Shown piece after piece: positions 30,800 to 41,700 of a DNA stretch of 64,000 nt. Under the pieces are notes generated by a model. It was not told the origin of the DNA and did no database searches. It worked only from the letters and a program-made list of their open reading frames with translations. How positions within the stretch are numbered: position 1 is the stretch's first letter; each line of letters opens with the position of its first letter. The translations under genes and the position numbers were made by a program. The DNA lies in the NCBI GenBank assembly GCA_963169105.1, contig OY720643.1, forward strand, positions 129,446,041-129,510,040, written 5' to 3'. Source of the DNA: Ceriagrion tenellum. Its lineage: Eukaryota > Arthropoda > Insecta > Odonata > Coenagrionidae.

Positions 30800-32124
30800 T
30801 GAGCAGACGACGTTTGGATGCATACGAAGTGAGAATAATGATGTATAAGCGTATTAAGGAAAGTTTACGGTAAATTTCAATTATTTCATCTCGGATATTT
30901 GGGATTCATAATTGTAAATAGTTCGTGGATTTAAAAAGATGGTAGACATCGCAGTTTGCCTCTTGAAATCTTGTGGGATCGCTGGGGAATGTGGGGATGG
31001 AAGTGAATGTGAATAGGCGAGGTGAGCAATATTTCGAGCCCACTTGTTTAAATAATACAACGGAAATGTTAGATACAATTCTTAACGGAGAGAGTGAATA
31101 TTCATCCTTTGCGTGTAGAGCAGGTTCTTCTACTTTACCTGAACTTGTAATCCCCGGCTGAGAGATGGGATTAGTAATGCAATTCAAGGATAAAGCAATG
31201 AGAGTCAGTCGACAAAATACCAGTCTACACTGAGAGGTACGGGAATAGGATATACTAAGGAAGGTACCCAATGTCATGCTGAAACTGAACTTGGCTCACG
31301 TTTCAAATAAGTTTGCTCACTTTTCCTTCCCTTCCTGCAAGGCACATTTGCCTACTTTTGATGAGATTTTTTTGTGTTTACTTGAATATACGTATTGACA
31401 AGTCAATCCTGCTATTATTTTTATGTGTTTAGGAACGCTTTTCAATGCATAATTTGCAGAATCCTCGTTATATAAGGTGTGCTATAGAATCAGGTGGCCG
31501 TTTCACTCGAGAATAGCTTGACGCTTTAGAATCGTCGCCTAAAACAGCGTCGCTCCCAGCCACCAGTCTCTCGTTGAGAATCGCCAAAAGCGTCGTTGAT
31601 GCTATTCTTCGGAACAAAAGCGACACGAAAGCTATTTCTGGCTAAAAGCGTTAACGCTATCTCATTCAGAATAGCAGCCGTAGACCGTATTCGATGTTTT
31701 CATTGCAGCTGCAATGTGTGACGCATAAAGTAAATAATCTAATATTTTTACTTGACGCATCTTTTCTCACTGCACGGTTAAAATACCTTCACGACTGAAG
31801 TTTTTTGAGATTTGTAGAAATTATTGCGGTGATTAATTAATTTAAAAGAAAAATGCAAGCATGGAAAATGGGAAGTAATACAAACTGCTTACAGTTAAAT
31901 TTCTGACGAGGCCTTCTGGGCATTAGAAATTCCTCACTTTCATAGTGAAGTCTCTCTTGTAGTGCATATCCCATGGAAAGCGGCTTCTAATTTTTGGCGT
32001 CTCGAGGAGGAGTTTGATAAATTACTGATTTTTTGTGTCTTGGAAAGGATGAGATAATTTTATTTAAAATGTGAGACTGCATTAATTTGAATTCTCGGCG
32101 AAATGATATCTCGTTCGTACTACC
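30800..32124. other. Sequence without recognised genes
   Basis: It starts with the resumed tandem unit (30801-30850). A short unrecognised plus-strand frame lies at 30973-31161. Otherwise AT-rich with no repeat termini. Confidence 0.4.
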
Positions 32125-32620
32125 TTAACACTCCGAGTACGGACCTCATTGGCTTCACGCCGAGTACGGACCTGGGTCAAAAAGGACCCAGACCTATAAA
32201 ATCGATTTCTATGTAGTAACAATATTTTCTACCCAAGTAAGAAATGAACGAATATTGAATAAGGATAGTAATTTATACAAAATATAGTGTAAAAATGGTT
32301 TATATTCCAAAAACGAAATACCTTATTTTACATTGAAATAAAAAATGAAATATTTCTTTTCAAGGACAATATTTGAATAAAACAAAAAATATTTTTGAAA
32401 ATAAAATTCAGTTAGTTTGATTAAGTTAACTTTAAGTTAGTTTGATTCACTTGAGTTGGAAATGCAATTAATACACATTATTCGAGTTTCTTTCATGGCG
32501 TGGTTTTTGCATACAAAACTGCTGCATTTGTCACCTTCGATTCTTGAATCGGCCTCGCCACGATTTCCGGCATTAGACAATGACTTCAGGCTCCACTTTG
32601 TGGAAATCTTGCGTTGTAAA
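32125..32620 (-). mobile_element. piggyBac-like 3' end
   Basis: The edge is TTAA (32125-32128) followed by cactccgagtacggacc, repeated imperfectly about 30 bp in, then the small palindrome ctgggtc/gacccag. On the minus strand a frame near 32450-32600 has the Cys/His spacing of the piggyBac C-terminal domain (KCSSFVC, KNH, MCINC) before a stop. The TTAA edge, terminal repeat and Cys-rich end together support piggyBac. The rest of the element is missing. Confidence 0.55.
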
Positions 32621-32658
32621 AAGAAATAAACTCATTAGTATTTGTCACGTTCCGTGCC

Positions 32659-32875
32659 GACCGTTTTACACGAGGCCTTTGACGGACATTTTGATGTGCA
32701 TATTTTGCTAGAACACAGTCAGGGAATCAGAGCAGGGGCTTTTTCTCATCTGTCAATTACGCATTTGCGCATGCATTCTTGTAATTCACCACTTTACGCT
32801 GCGCGGTTTCTAATGGGCATGCTTATCTATGTCCATCAGATAGTGCGATGGAGTGCCAGTCGTGTAAAACGGCCT
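32659..32875. mobile_element. Small MITE with inverted ends
   Basis: About 217 bp bounded by gaccgttttacacgaggc and its approximate inverse, cgtgtaaaacggcc. No coding capacity. No clear target duplication. Confidence 0.45.
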
Positions 32876-32949
32876 CAATAAACTGCGCGCTATCTGCCCC
32901 CCACGCCGTCATACATATTCGCATTGAGGGAGGAGAGTCGAGGAAGGGG

Positions 32950-33850
32950 TATTTATTATTATTTATGGGTGGGGGGCCAAGGGCAGTGGAGTGCTCTATC
33001 TCTCTCTTTCGTCGTGGGAAGAAGTGCGGGGGGAGGGGGTGAAGGAAGGAAGGAAGGGGTGGGTGTGTGTGGAGGCGAATGATCTCACGTTTCGGTGGGC
33101 CGCCCTTAAATCGCGAGGCAGACAGGTAGGAGGGGGAAGGGGGGGCAAATCCCCCCCCACTCCATCTGCTGCTGCCGCGGCGGCGAGCATTACTCTCGGA
33201 GAAAGGACTGTCCTGTCCGTGTGAGTGCTATGGTGAGTTGAGTGACGGAGTGAGGGAGACGGACGGAGGAGGAGGTGCTGCCCCCGGAGGAGTGAGTGGT
33301 GATAGTTAGGACACGGTTTAAACGGCTTGCACTCGGGAGGTGCCGTCAGGGGGCCGGACTGAAAGATGTCTCAGATTTTATTTGAACCCCTGTGTCCCTA
33401 TTCGGATTCGTCCCCCCCCCCCTCTACCCCCCCCGTCCCCGTCGAATGCTCTCGTCTTGTGAGCGATCGGTGGAGCCGATTGTGTGCGGGATATGTTCTG
33501 TGCGACGCTGTGGTGCGGTCTCTAGCGGCACCTTGTGCTCCTCACCCGCCGCCTTTCCCCGCCTGCCCCGGCCTCTCTCGGTCCCTCTCCCCTTTGCCGA
33601 ACGGCACCCCACGAGTACATATACATATTGCACTCTCGCTCACATGCGCCGTGAGTGGGGTTTTAACTGTAGGCCAATTGAAGAGAGTGTGGATCCAGTG
33701 GTGGGTGGGGTGGGCTGAGTGAGTGAGTGTGAAGAAGAGGGGGAGGGCGACCATCCCCTCCTCCTGCCGACGCCGCACGGTGGATTGCGGGCGATTGGTG
33801 TGCGCGTCCAATTGAAGCTACTTCCGAGGTAGGTGTTCGTGTTTATCACG
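32950..33850. other. CpG-rich block, possible promoter region
   Basis: GC and CpG content rise sharply against the AT-rich surroundings, with polypurine then pyrimidine runs and no mobile-element signature. Block-like CpG enrichment is compatible with a host promoter or first exon, but I find no convincing ORF or splice pattern. Confidence 0.3.
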
Positions 33851-35139
33851 TGTGGTCGTATCATTTCGCATCTCGATGCAGATTCTTGGTTGTTTTTACT
33901 CGATAGATGGACTGTTTTGAATTTGGATGCGAGTGGATTTATGCTGAAATAATCTTTCTCTACAAGCTTCATAAAAGGATATTCAGTGTATTTGTTACAC
34001 TGCAGGAACGCATCAAATGTGTTTTATTTAAAAATGGTCATCCATTAGTGAAGAATTGTTTTCATTAAGACTCCTAGGAGTGCTATTTTCACGCTTTTTC
34101 AAATGGCTCGTGTTGGTCGTGATGCTTTTTTATTTACTTAATACCTTCGTATTTTCCATTGCATAGTTCCCTAAATACTCTAACCCACAGTTCTCCAACC
34201 GAAGGTATGTTTCATTAATGGGGTACGGTATAAGCTTCCCTATTACGAAGCCCCAATAATACCTGAATTGAAATGCCAGGACTGGGGGTGGGGGGCTTTG
34301 CTGACTGCGAATATGGCTTCTTAGGAAAATCTGCGATTATGGCTTCTTGGAAAGAACATCACAGATTGAGTTTCCCAGGATAACCCCAGACCTTGGCACT
34401 TCGAATGCGAATCCGAGTCCACGCCATTGCGACTGGGCTTGAATGACTTATTTGTTTCTTACGGTTACTTAGAACAGTTTGAACGCTGTTGCCACTTGCG
34501 GGTTGCGGGCCGAACCCGTTACTCAGACGCTCCTTCTCTGCATTGCCTCGAAGTCGCTGCATACGCTCTTTTCATGAATTTTATTTTAGGTAGCTATTGT
34601 GCTCTTTTTAGTATCTAACCATTTTCTATCACCTTTTACTCATAAGGGCATTTTCTCGATGCACTGAATTTCTTCAATGTGCCCAAAGAGATTCCACGAC
34701 ATGGAGGTCCCGCAAATTGCAATAGCGTTCAAACTTTCACCACCCCTCTCGCGAGGACGGCCGCCTTACCACTGGCTTGAGCCCGCTAAAATACTCGGTT
34801 GTTTATTAGCTCGTTAAAAATCGGTATCACAATGTGAGTTTACGATGGTAATTGTAAAATACTGCTGCAAAGAGCTTCAAAACAAACCAAGATCTTGCTT
34901 CTACTACTTTTCATAACCAAGAGAACGTTGTTTCATAAACTTGTTAATGACTGTTTTATGGCACGTTAGAAAAAACTGAACGATTAAAGATACATTTAAA
35001 TATGTTTTTCCTACACAATAATTCAGGTTCAATGCGATTAAACTTCAAGTTTATTCACTATTAAACATCAAAGAGCTCATTTCGAAAACTGCAAAAAACC
35101 GGTACTAGCTGGATAATAGGCAATAGCGGGATAATCGTA
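33851..35139. other. AT-rich sequence, nothing recognised
   Basis: Short frames only. No element ends found. Confidence 0.35.
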
Positions 35140-36425
35140 ACCTCTTATACAGCAGTCAGCATGGCTTCTAAAAGGGCAGGTCTTGCGAAACACAGCTTGT
35201 GCTCTTCCTTCATGATATCCTAAAATCAGGTGAACCGAATAAGCAAATCGACGCGATATTCGTTGATTTCAAGAAGGCATTCGATAAGGTTCCTCACAAG
35301 AAAACTCGTATATTAATGGCAATCATGCGGCGTTAATGGAAAAACATAGTGAACTGGATAAGGGACTTTCTCAGTGATCGAAAACAAAAAGTAGTTATTG
35401 ATGATTTAGCTCTGAAATGGTCTAAGTCACATCCGGTGTTCCTCAAGGAAGTGTGATCGGGCCTCTTTTATTCTTTATATATATTAATGACCTAAGTTCT
35501 AGAGTTATCAGTAAATTAAGATTATTTGCAGACGATACAGTTATCTACCGTGAGATGAGCGAAGACGCGGTCTTTGAAGCTCTGTCCTTGGGCCTTAACA
35601 ACGTTCATTCGTGGTGCCAGGAGTGGGGGTTAGAATTAAAAATCAGCAAAATGCACCACAGTTCACTTCCTTCGAAAGTCATCACAAAAAATGCCACACC
35701 TACACCGTGGGTGGAGTAAACATAATATCTTCAGATACAATAAAATATCTTGGAATTACCTTAACTTCTGATATATCGCGGGGATTACACATACAAAACA
35801 TGTGTGGCACAGCATTAAAGAAACTAGGTCTTGTTAAACGTATAATAGGAAGGTCCTCGGATGAAAAAGTCAAAGAGAGATGCTACTTCGCTCTGGTTAG
35901 GCCACACCTCGAATACGCCGCGAGCATTTGGACCCTGGTCAAATCGATTCAACCAAAAAAGTTAATAAAATACGAAGGAAAGCAGCGCACTTCGTTAAAA
36001 ACTGCTACGAGCGTACATTTAGTCTCTCACAACCTTTTGAGGGATTTAGGTGGGAGCCCCTAAAGACTCAAAAGGGGCTACACGTTAGGCTTAGGTTGCT
36101 TGATAAATTCAGAACTGATATTTTTCAGAGCGACATAGAGAATATTATCATGACTCCTCACTGCATCTCTAGGTCTGACAGATGCGATGAATTGAGAAGG
36201 ATACACTTCCGAACAAATAGGTACAAAAACTCGTTTCCACGCGTAATAAGCGACCAAAATAGAAACTGACCTCCTTTAAATACACGTCACCATTTCTTGT
36301 CCCAAAACCTTATCCCTTACGTCTTTACGCGGCTGGTGATCTAACACCCTTTGCCACACGCCCATGGTGCGGCTCGTATGGTAGGATGTAGGTGTAGAAG
36401 CCTGCCACATGAAAATCCCTTGCAC
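35140..36425 (+). mobile_element. LINE-1: CR1/L2-like LINE, 5'-truncated
   Basis: Reverse transcriptase pieces on the plus strand: palm segment IDAIFVDFKKAFDKVPHK (about 35245-35300), GVPQGSVIGPLLF (35435 onward) and FADDTVIY (35525-35548, the YxDD box), followed by the thumb and C-terminal helices (KERCYFALVRPHLEYAAS). Several frameshifts and stops are present. The 3' tail (36290-36425) contains the stem-loop motif shared with the other LINEs here. Endonuclease and the first part of RT are missing. Confidence 0.85.
35453..36269 (+). pseudogene. LINE-1 RT C-terminal half
   Basis: Three overlapping frames (35453-35719, 35611-36063, 35928-36269) are one RT C-terminus broken by small shifts. 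FADD is intact. The last frame holds the SDRCDELRRIHFRTNRY tail typical of these arthropod CR1-like LINEs, ending at a TGA near 36269. Confidence 0.8.
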
Positions 36426-36429
36426 TTGC

Positions 36430-37115
36430 ATCGTATGACAAATGGGGTCTAACAAGTGAGAAGTAGCTGATTTCTGTTTGTTTTTCGTCACGCAGAGGGA
36501 ATACATGCTGCTGCAAAATGTACAGTGAAAATTTCTCATTGAAAATTGCTTTATGAAAAGATAAAAACAACATGGGATTGCAGAGGGCAGCATTCATTCC
36601 GCAAAAGCTGCGTCGCGAAGCAAAGGCCTCACCTTGGGAAAATAGCAACGAGAGTAGAGAGTTCAACAGCCCTCCGCATAATGGCTATGAAATCGTGAGG
36701 CGGCGGCGAGCACGCTTGGATGAATGAAGGTCGAGGGGACAGATGGAGAGGGGGGAGGGAGGAGAGGTGGAGTGTACAAGTTGGGGGAGAAGCAGGTAGA
36801 AAGACGGGATGCTGTTCCTCGGCGGACATTTAAACGAATCTGAACGTGGAAAAACCGTACCCATGAAGATGATACAATTCCTGAAAGACGAGCAACAGCG
36901 GAAAAGTGAGCGACGTTCGAACAATAACTTGCTATCTATTGACCACCGGTATGATTTCTAACAACTGGGATGGGGATCACTTTCTGATCGTCGATTGAAA
37001 ATTAGACCTAATCTTTTATGTAAAATCTAACCAGTTTTTTTGTGGACAGATTTGCCAATTTTTACGAGCTCCAACATGCTACGGTAGATCAGATCTTGAG
37101 AATAAATAAGGGAAA
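36430..37115. other. Unassigned sequence between LINE remnants
   Basis: No recognised domain. 36690-36830 is purine/pyrimidine biased. Confidence 0.35.
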
Positions 37116-37194
37116 TAGGTAATAGAACAGAGAGGTTTTACGTGTTGATTTTTCCGCCATTGATACGAGACCATAATGGCTGAGTTGAGACTTT

Positions 37195-37295
37195 AAAGCC
37201 CCCTGCCATACTCCCTTGTGGTGGCTTGCAGGGTAATAAGTAGGTGTACATCTATATATACTTATTACCCTGAAAGCCACCACAAGGGTTTCTGG
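37195..37295. repeat. Two LINE 3' ends tail to tail
   Basis: cttgtggtggcttgcagggtaataag (37213-37238, read in pieces) and its inverse, cttattaccctgaaagccaccacaag (37260-37285), are two copies of the LINE 3' stem-loop motif pointing at each other across about 22 bp of tgtacatctatatata. Confidence 0.65.
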
Positions 37296-37865
37296 GCCCT
37301 ATTGACTCGATCTAACAATGGAGCATGCACAATTAATGAACACGGATTCCTGCTCAGGGCATCAACATGCATCAACTTCGTGCCTACTCTATGCTCAACT
37401 TCATAATCAAACTGTTCGAAATCTATTACCCACCTTGCAACCTTCGAAGCCAAGGTATCTTTCCTTAAGGTTTGTCCAAATGCCTCACAGTCAGTAACTA
37501 TTTTCAAATGAATCCCTAACAAACACACACGAAACTTCTGAACTGCTTTAATCACTGCCAGAATTTCTAAATGGTAACTGTGCAGTTTCTTCTCAGCCTC
37601 TGAGGTCTTGCAACTCATATAGTACACGGTGTAATTGCTGATCATCTAGAGCCCTTTGTAACAGAACTGCCACTTATGATGCATCAGTGTGGAGTTCAGT
37701 CTCTAACATTCGATTGTAGATGCGCAGCACTGGTTCCACAGTCAAAAGCTCCTTCAGTCTTAGGAATGCAATCCGATCTTCATCCCCAAACTGGACTTCC
37801 ATAGCAGCCTTTAACAGGTCAATTGCTAGCTAACCCCAAAAATCCACGTAGTTGTATCTCAGATC
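37295..37865 (-). pseudogene. gypsy-3: RT/RNase H fragment of a Ty3/gypsy element
   Basis: The 37265-37645 frame carries RNase H pieces: SYHLEILAVIKAVQKFR, the catalytic-Asp string IVTDCEAF, and the connector HVDALSRNP. Upstream (37650-37865), in broken frames, is the RT-to-RNase H connection. It has no LTR, is cut at about 37295 by the LINE tail pair and at about 37870 by LINE-2. It is of a different lineage from gypsy-1 and the errantivirus. Confidence 0.75.
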
Positions 37866-37889
37866 TAGGTTCAGGGTAATTTACCAATC

Positions 37890-39660
37890 TACATCTACAT
37901 ACTACACCGCGAGCCGCCGCACCGGCGTGTGGCATGGGGTGGTAGGTCACCAGCCGTGTAAAGATGTAAAAGTTTTGGAGGTGAAATTGTGACGTCCTAT
38001 GGGAGTGTATTTGGAGGAGCTCAGTTTTTTTTGGTAGCTTATTGTGCGCGGAAAGAACGAATAATTGTATCTTTCTGTTCGGCAGAGTATCTCTCTTATT
38101 TTATCGCATCTGTCAGACCTAGAAGCGTAGTGAGGCATCATGATAATATTCTCTGTGTCGATCTGAAACAGACCAGTTCTGAATATTTCAAGCAGCCTAA
38201 GCCTAGCGTGCAGCCTCCGAATATCTAGAGGCTCCCACCATAATCCCTCAAAAAGTTGTGAAACACTCTTATGTTCGCTCGTAGCAGTTTTTAACGAAGT
38301 GAGCTGATTTTCTTTAACTTCTATAATTTATTTTGGTTAAATCTTTATGACCAGGGTCCCAAATGCTCGCAGCATATTCGAGATGTGGCCTAACCAAAGC
38401 GAAGTAGCATCTCTCTTTTACTTTTTCATCCGAGGACCTTCCTATTATACGCGTTAACAAAACCAAGTTTCTTTAATGCTGTGCCGCATATGTTTTGTAT
38501 TTGTGTTCCCAACGACATATTTGAAGTTAAGGTAATTCCAAGATATTTTACTGTATTTGAAGTTTTTATGTTTACTCCACCCATGGTGTAGGTGTGGCTT
38601 TTGTGTGACTTTCGCAGGAAGTGACCTATAGTACATTTACTAACATTTAGTTCTAATCCCCACTCCTGGCAACACGAATGAACGTTGTTAAGGTCAGATG
38701 ACAGAACTTCAAAGTCCGCATCTTCGCTTATTTCACGGTAGATAACTGTATCGTCTGCGAATAGTCATAATTTAATACTGCTAACTCGAGAACTTAGGTC
38801 ATCAATATAAATAATGAATAAAAGAGGGCCAATCACGCTTCCTTGAGGAACACCGGATGTGACTTAAACCACATCAGAGCTATAACCATCAATAACTACT
38901 TTTTGTTTTCGATCACTGAGAAAGTCCCTTATCCAGTTCACTATTTTTTTATTACCTCCGCATGAATACAATTGGTAAATGAGTTTTTGTGAGGAACCTT
39001 GTCGAATGCCTTCTTGAAATCAAGGAATATCGCGTCGATTTGCTTAATAGATTCACCTGATTTTAGGATATCATGAAGGAAGAGCGCAAGATGTGTTTCG
39101 CAGGACCTGCCCATTTGGAAGCCATGCTGACTGCTGTGTAAAATTATCCAGGAATGCCATAATATCGCTAACGACAATGTGTTTGAGGATCTTGCATAAA
39201 AGTGATGTTAACGATATGGGCTGGTAATTTCCTGGGTCACTTTTATTTCCTTTTTTGAATATCGGAGTGACGCTGGTAATTTTCCAGTCTTGGGGCACCT
39301 TGCCTTTGGTTAATGAATTGTTACATGTAATTTCTAATAATGGTGCAATCTGGGGCGCAAACTCCCTGAGCACGCGTGCAGATATTCCTTCTGGACCTGC
39401 GGGCTTGTTAATTTTAATCCAACGCAGTTGTTTAATTATTCCATCACGTTAAATTGCTATGTAAGCCATCGGCTCCTTTAAGTCAGGAATATCTGAATTG
39501 TGTATTGTGTCATCCTTAGTGAATACACTTTCGAAGTAGTGGTTTAATAAGTTGGCTTTATCGATGCTGTTGGTAACCATTTTGCCGTTTGTATCCAATA
39601 AAGACTCTACTGTCGAAGATTTACCCTGGAGCTCTCTCGCGTTAGACCACAATGACTTGG
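37890..39660 (-). mobile_element. LINE-2: same family as LINE-1, opposite strand
   Basis: It reads from 39652 downward: pre-RT linker, RT (39373-39071: TSVTPIFKKGNKSDPGNYQP), IDAIFLDFKKAFDKVPHK (about 39035), a degraded FADD box near 38750, the thumb, and a 3' tail ending at ctacatctacatactacacc (about 37893). It retains more of the 5' side than LINE-1. Many frameshifts; dead. The endonuclease is not found. Confidence 0.85.
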
Positions 39661-39699
39661 GGTTTTCATATAGTAATTCAATAATAATTCAACAATAAT

Positions 39700-41200
39700 T
39701 CAATTTCATAAGTAATTCAATTCAGAATAAGCTCCATAGTTTTCGTGAAAATGTTTGCATGCCCATATGGCCATTTATAAGAGTGCCGGGGGGCCGAGAT
39801 TTTCTCGGTAGACAATGTGTATCATTTTATTTTGAATAATATGGACATAATATTTTGCAATAAAACTTTTTATGTAGTTTATCATAAATTTACAAAAATC
39901 TCATTAATTTTCATTGACATAGGATTACTCGAAAATAAAAAAGTAATAGAACGTTTAATTAATTATGAACATTTGCTAACATAATGGTCGCGTCGATTCC
40001 GAGATCTAACACGGAGCATTTGAAGAAGCAAAATAAACGAGTAAATAAATAAAGCGTGGCTACAGAGCCAAACAAAAGTAATAGAAGTCTCTGTCTATGC
40101 GGTTTTTATGGGAAGTTAGGCTCTCATTTCTGCATAAAACACATTTTTTGGGTAATGTAACTTATCCCTATTAATATCTCGCACTGCTAAACCGTAAAAT
40201 GCCAACATTCGGGTGGATCGGATATATGGCACTTTAGTGCTAATCGCTGGTTTGAGTATCAGAACTGTATGCATAACAGTCCGTGGTCATAATATTCACG
40301 ATGTGATAATAGCTTCGTATTCATAATAATACCGAGAATTTTCATCGCCATTGAATCCGTACGTTATACGATCTAAGCCAACAAGGTGATTTTTCGAGAA
40401 TTAAACTTGGCCCTATGGATTCCTTATACCCTTAAATGTCCACTATCGGGAGAATTGGTTCGGTAGTTTTCTAGGAAAGGTTTCATACCCATACGCCCAT
40501 ATCAAGAGATAATGTCATAAAATGTGATCCTATTCATCCAACTTTCCTTAAACTTGTAGAAGATATTGGAGGGAGTAGAGGGCCTGTAAGTAGCGTCGCC
40601 GAAAGAAGAGTACGGAAAATAGCTCGCAGGTGCGTGACGATCCGAAATTTGAGAGAATAGAAAGTATGAAGTTTTATTTGTAATAATTTTGATATGTCGA
40701 AAGGTTTATGTAATGACTTAAGGAACCGAACGTAGCTTGGCTGTAGCAGTCAATGGTCCCTCGCTTAGTTTTTCTTGTTGCAATCCCCCCCCCCCCCTTG
40801 TTGCCCAGTCCTTGTCTTTGCATGCCCTCCTTGCACCAACCGCACGTTTGGTGCTTTCTATTCCGTTGGCGAGGAGCCCTTGACCTTGGCTCGAGTCGAA
40901 CCCGTGAATGTCGCTCTGGGCCGTGAGCGGCGTCACCCTCGGCTGATGATGCACGGGGACTATATATCGATCGCATCTGTCTGTCTGTGTGTTTGTGCAC
41001 ACATATCCACCCCTTAGCTGTGCTCTTCGCTCCATGCGGCCGCTGCTGCTCCGTTATTCTCTCGGAAATTGCGCACACGTGCGACTGTGTGTCTTAAGTC
41101 AATCAATTCGTTCTATGTTTCCGCCGCGACGATTGCATTCTCGCCTCAGCTGGAATTGTTACCTCGTGCTACACACCTTGGAGTCATCTTGCACAGTACT
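39700..41200. other. No recognised gene
   Basis: AT-rich to 40700, then a CpG-richer stretch (40770-41110) with a C11 run and opposing short frames. No element ends. Confidence 0.35.
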
Positions 41201-41202
41201 CG

Positions 41203-41700
41203 TCTACATACCGCGCAAGCCACCACTAGTGTGTGTGGCACGGGGTGATTCCACACAAGACATGCAGCAGTCATCCCAGTTCAAACCAGAACCGCGCACG
41301 TTCCCCCGAGTGACTGGCGCAGGCCTAAAGCATTCAAGACCACGGTACGCAGACCAGGAGAGTGATACGTAGAGGAACATGCTACCATGCAGTCTCAAGA
41401 TACGAGTACCGGTTAGTATTATTAATACGACAAATAAATGGCACTACAAGGTACTAAGACATGCAGGAGTATATCATGCCGGAGATTGCATACGAAGTTA
41501 GTATCTGCAATTCATATTAAGGTATTAAGTACTACTGAAAAAACCTATTTAACCTAGTCAGTATCCTAGAACTGATCCATCACAACTATTATGGTCCCAT
41601 ATTGTATACGTGGAAAAAATGACATTTTAAATCTATCTGTTCTGCAGTATATTTCCTTAATCTTATTCCTTTAATCGTTCTTACCATAATAGTTTGGCTC
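41203..41700 (-). mobile_element. LINE-4: 3' end of a LINE-3-family copy
   Basis: It starts with the stem-loop motif (ctacataccgcgcaagccac, 41203) and its inner part (41590-41690) matches 60170-60250 of LINE-3 (ttatggtccc, gtggaaaaaatgacatttta). It is 5'-truncated just inside the RT C-terminus. Confidence 0.65.
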
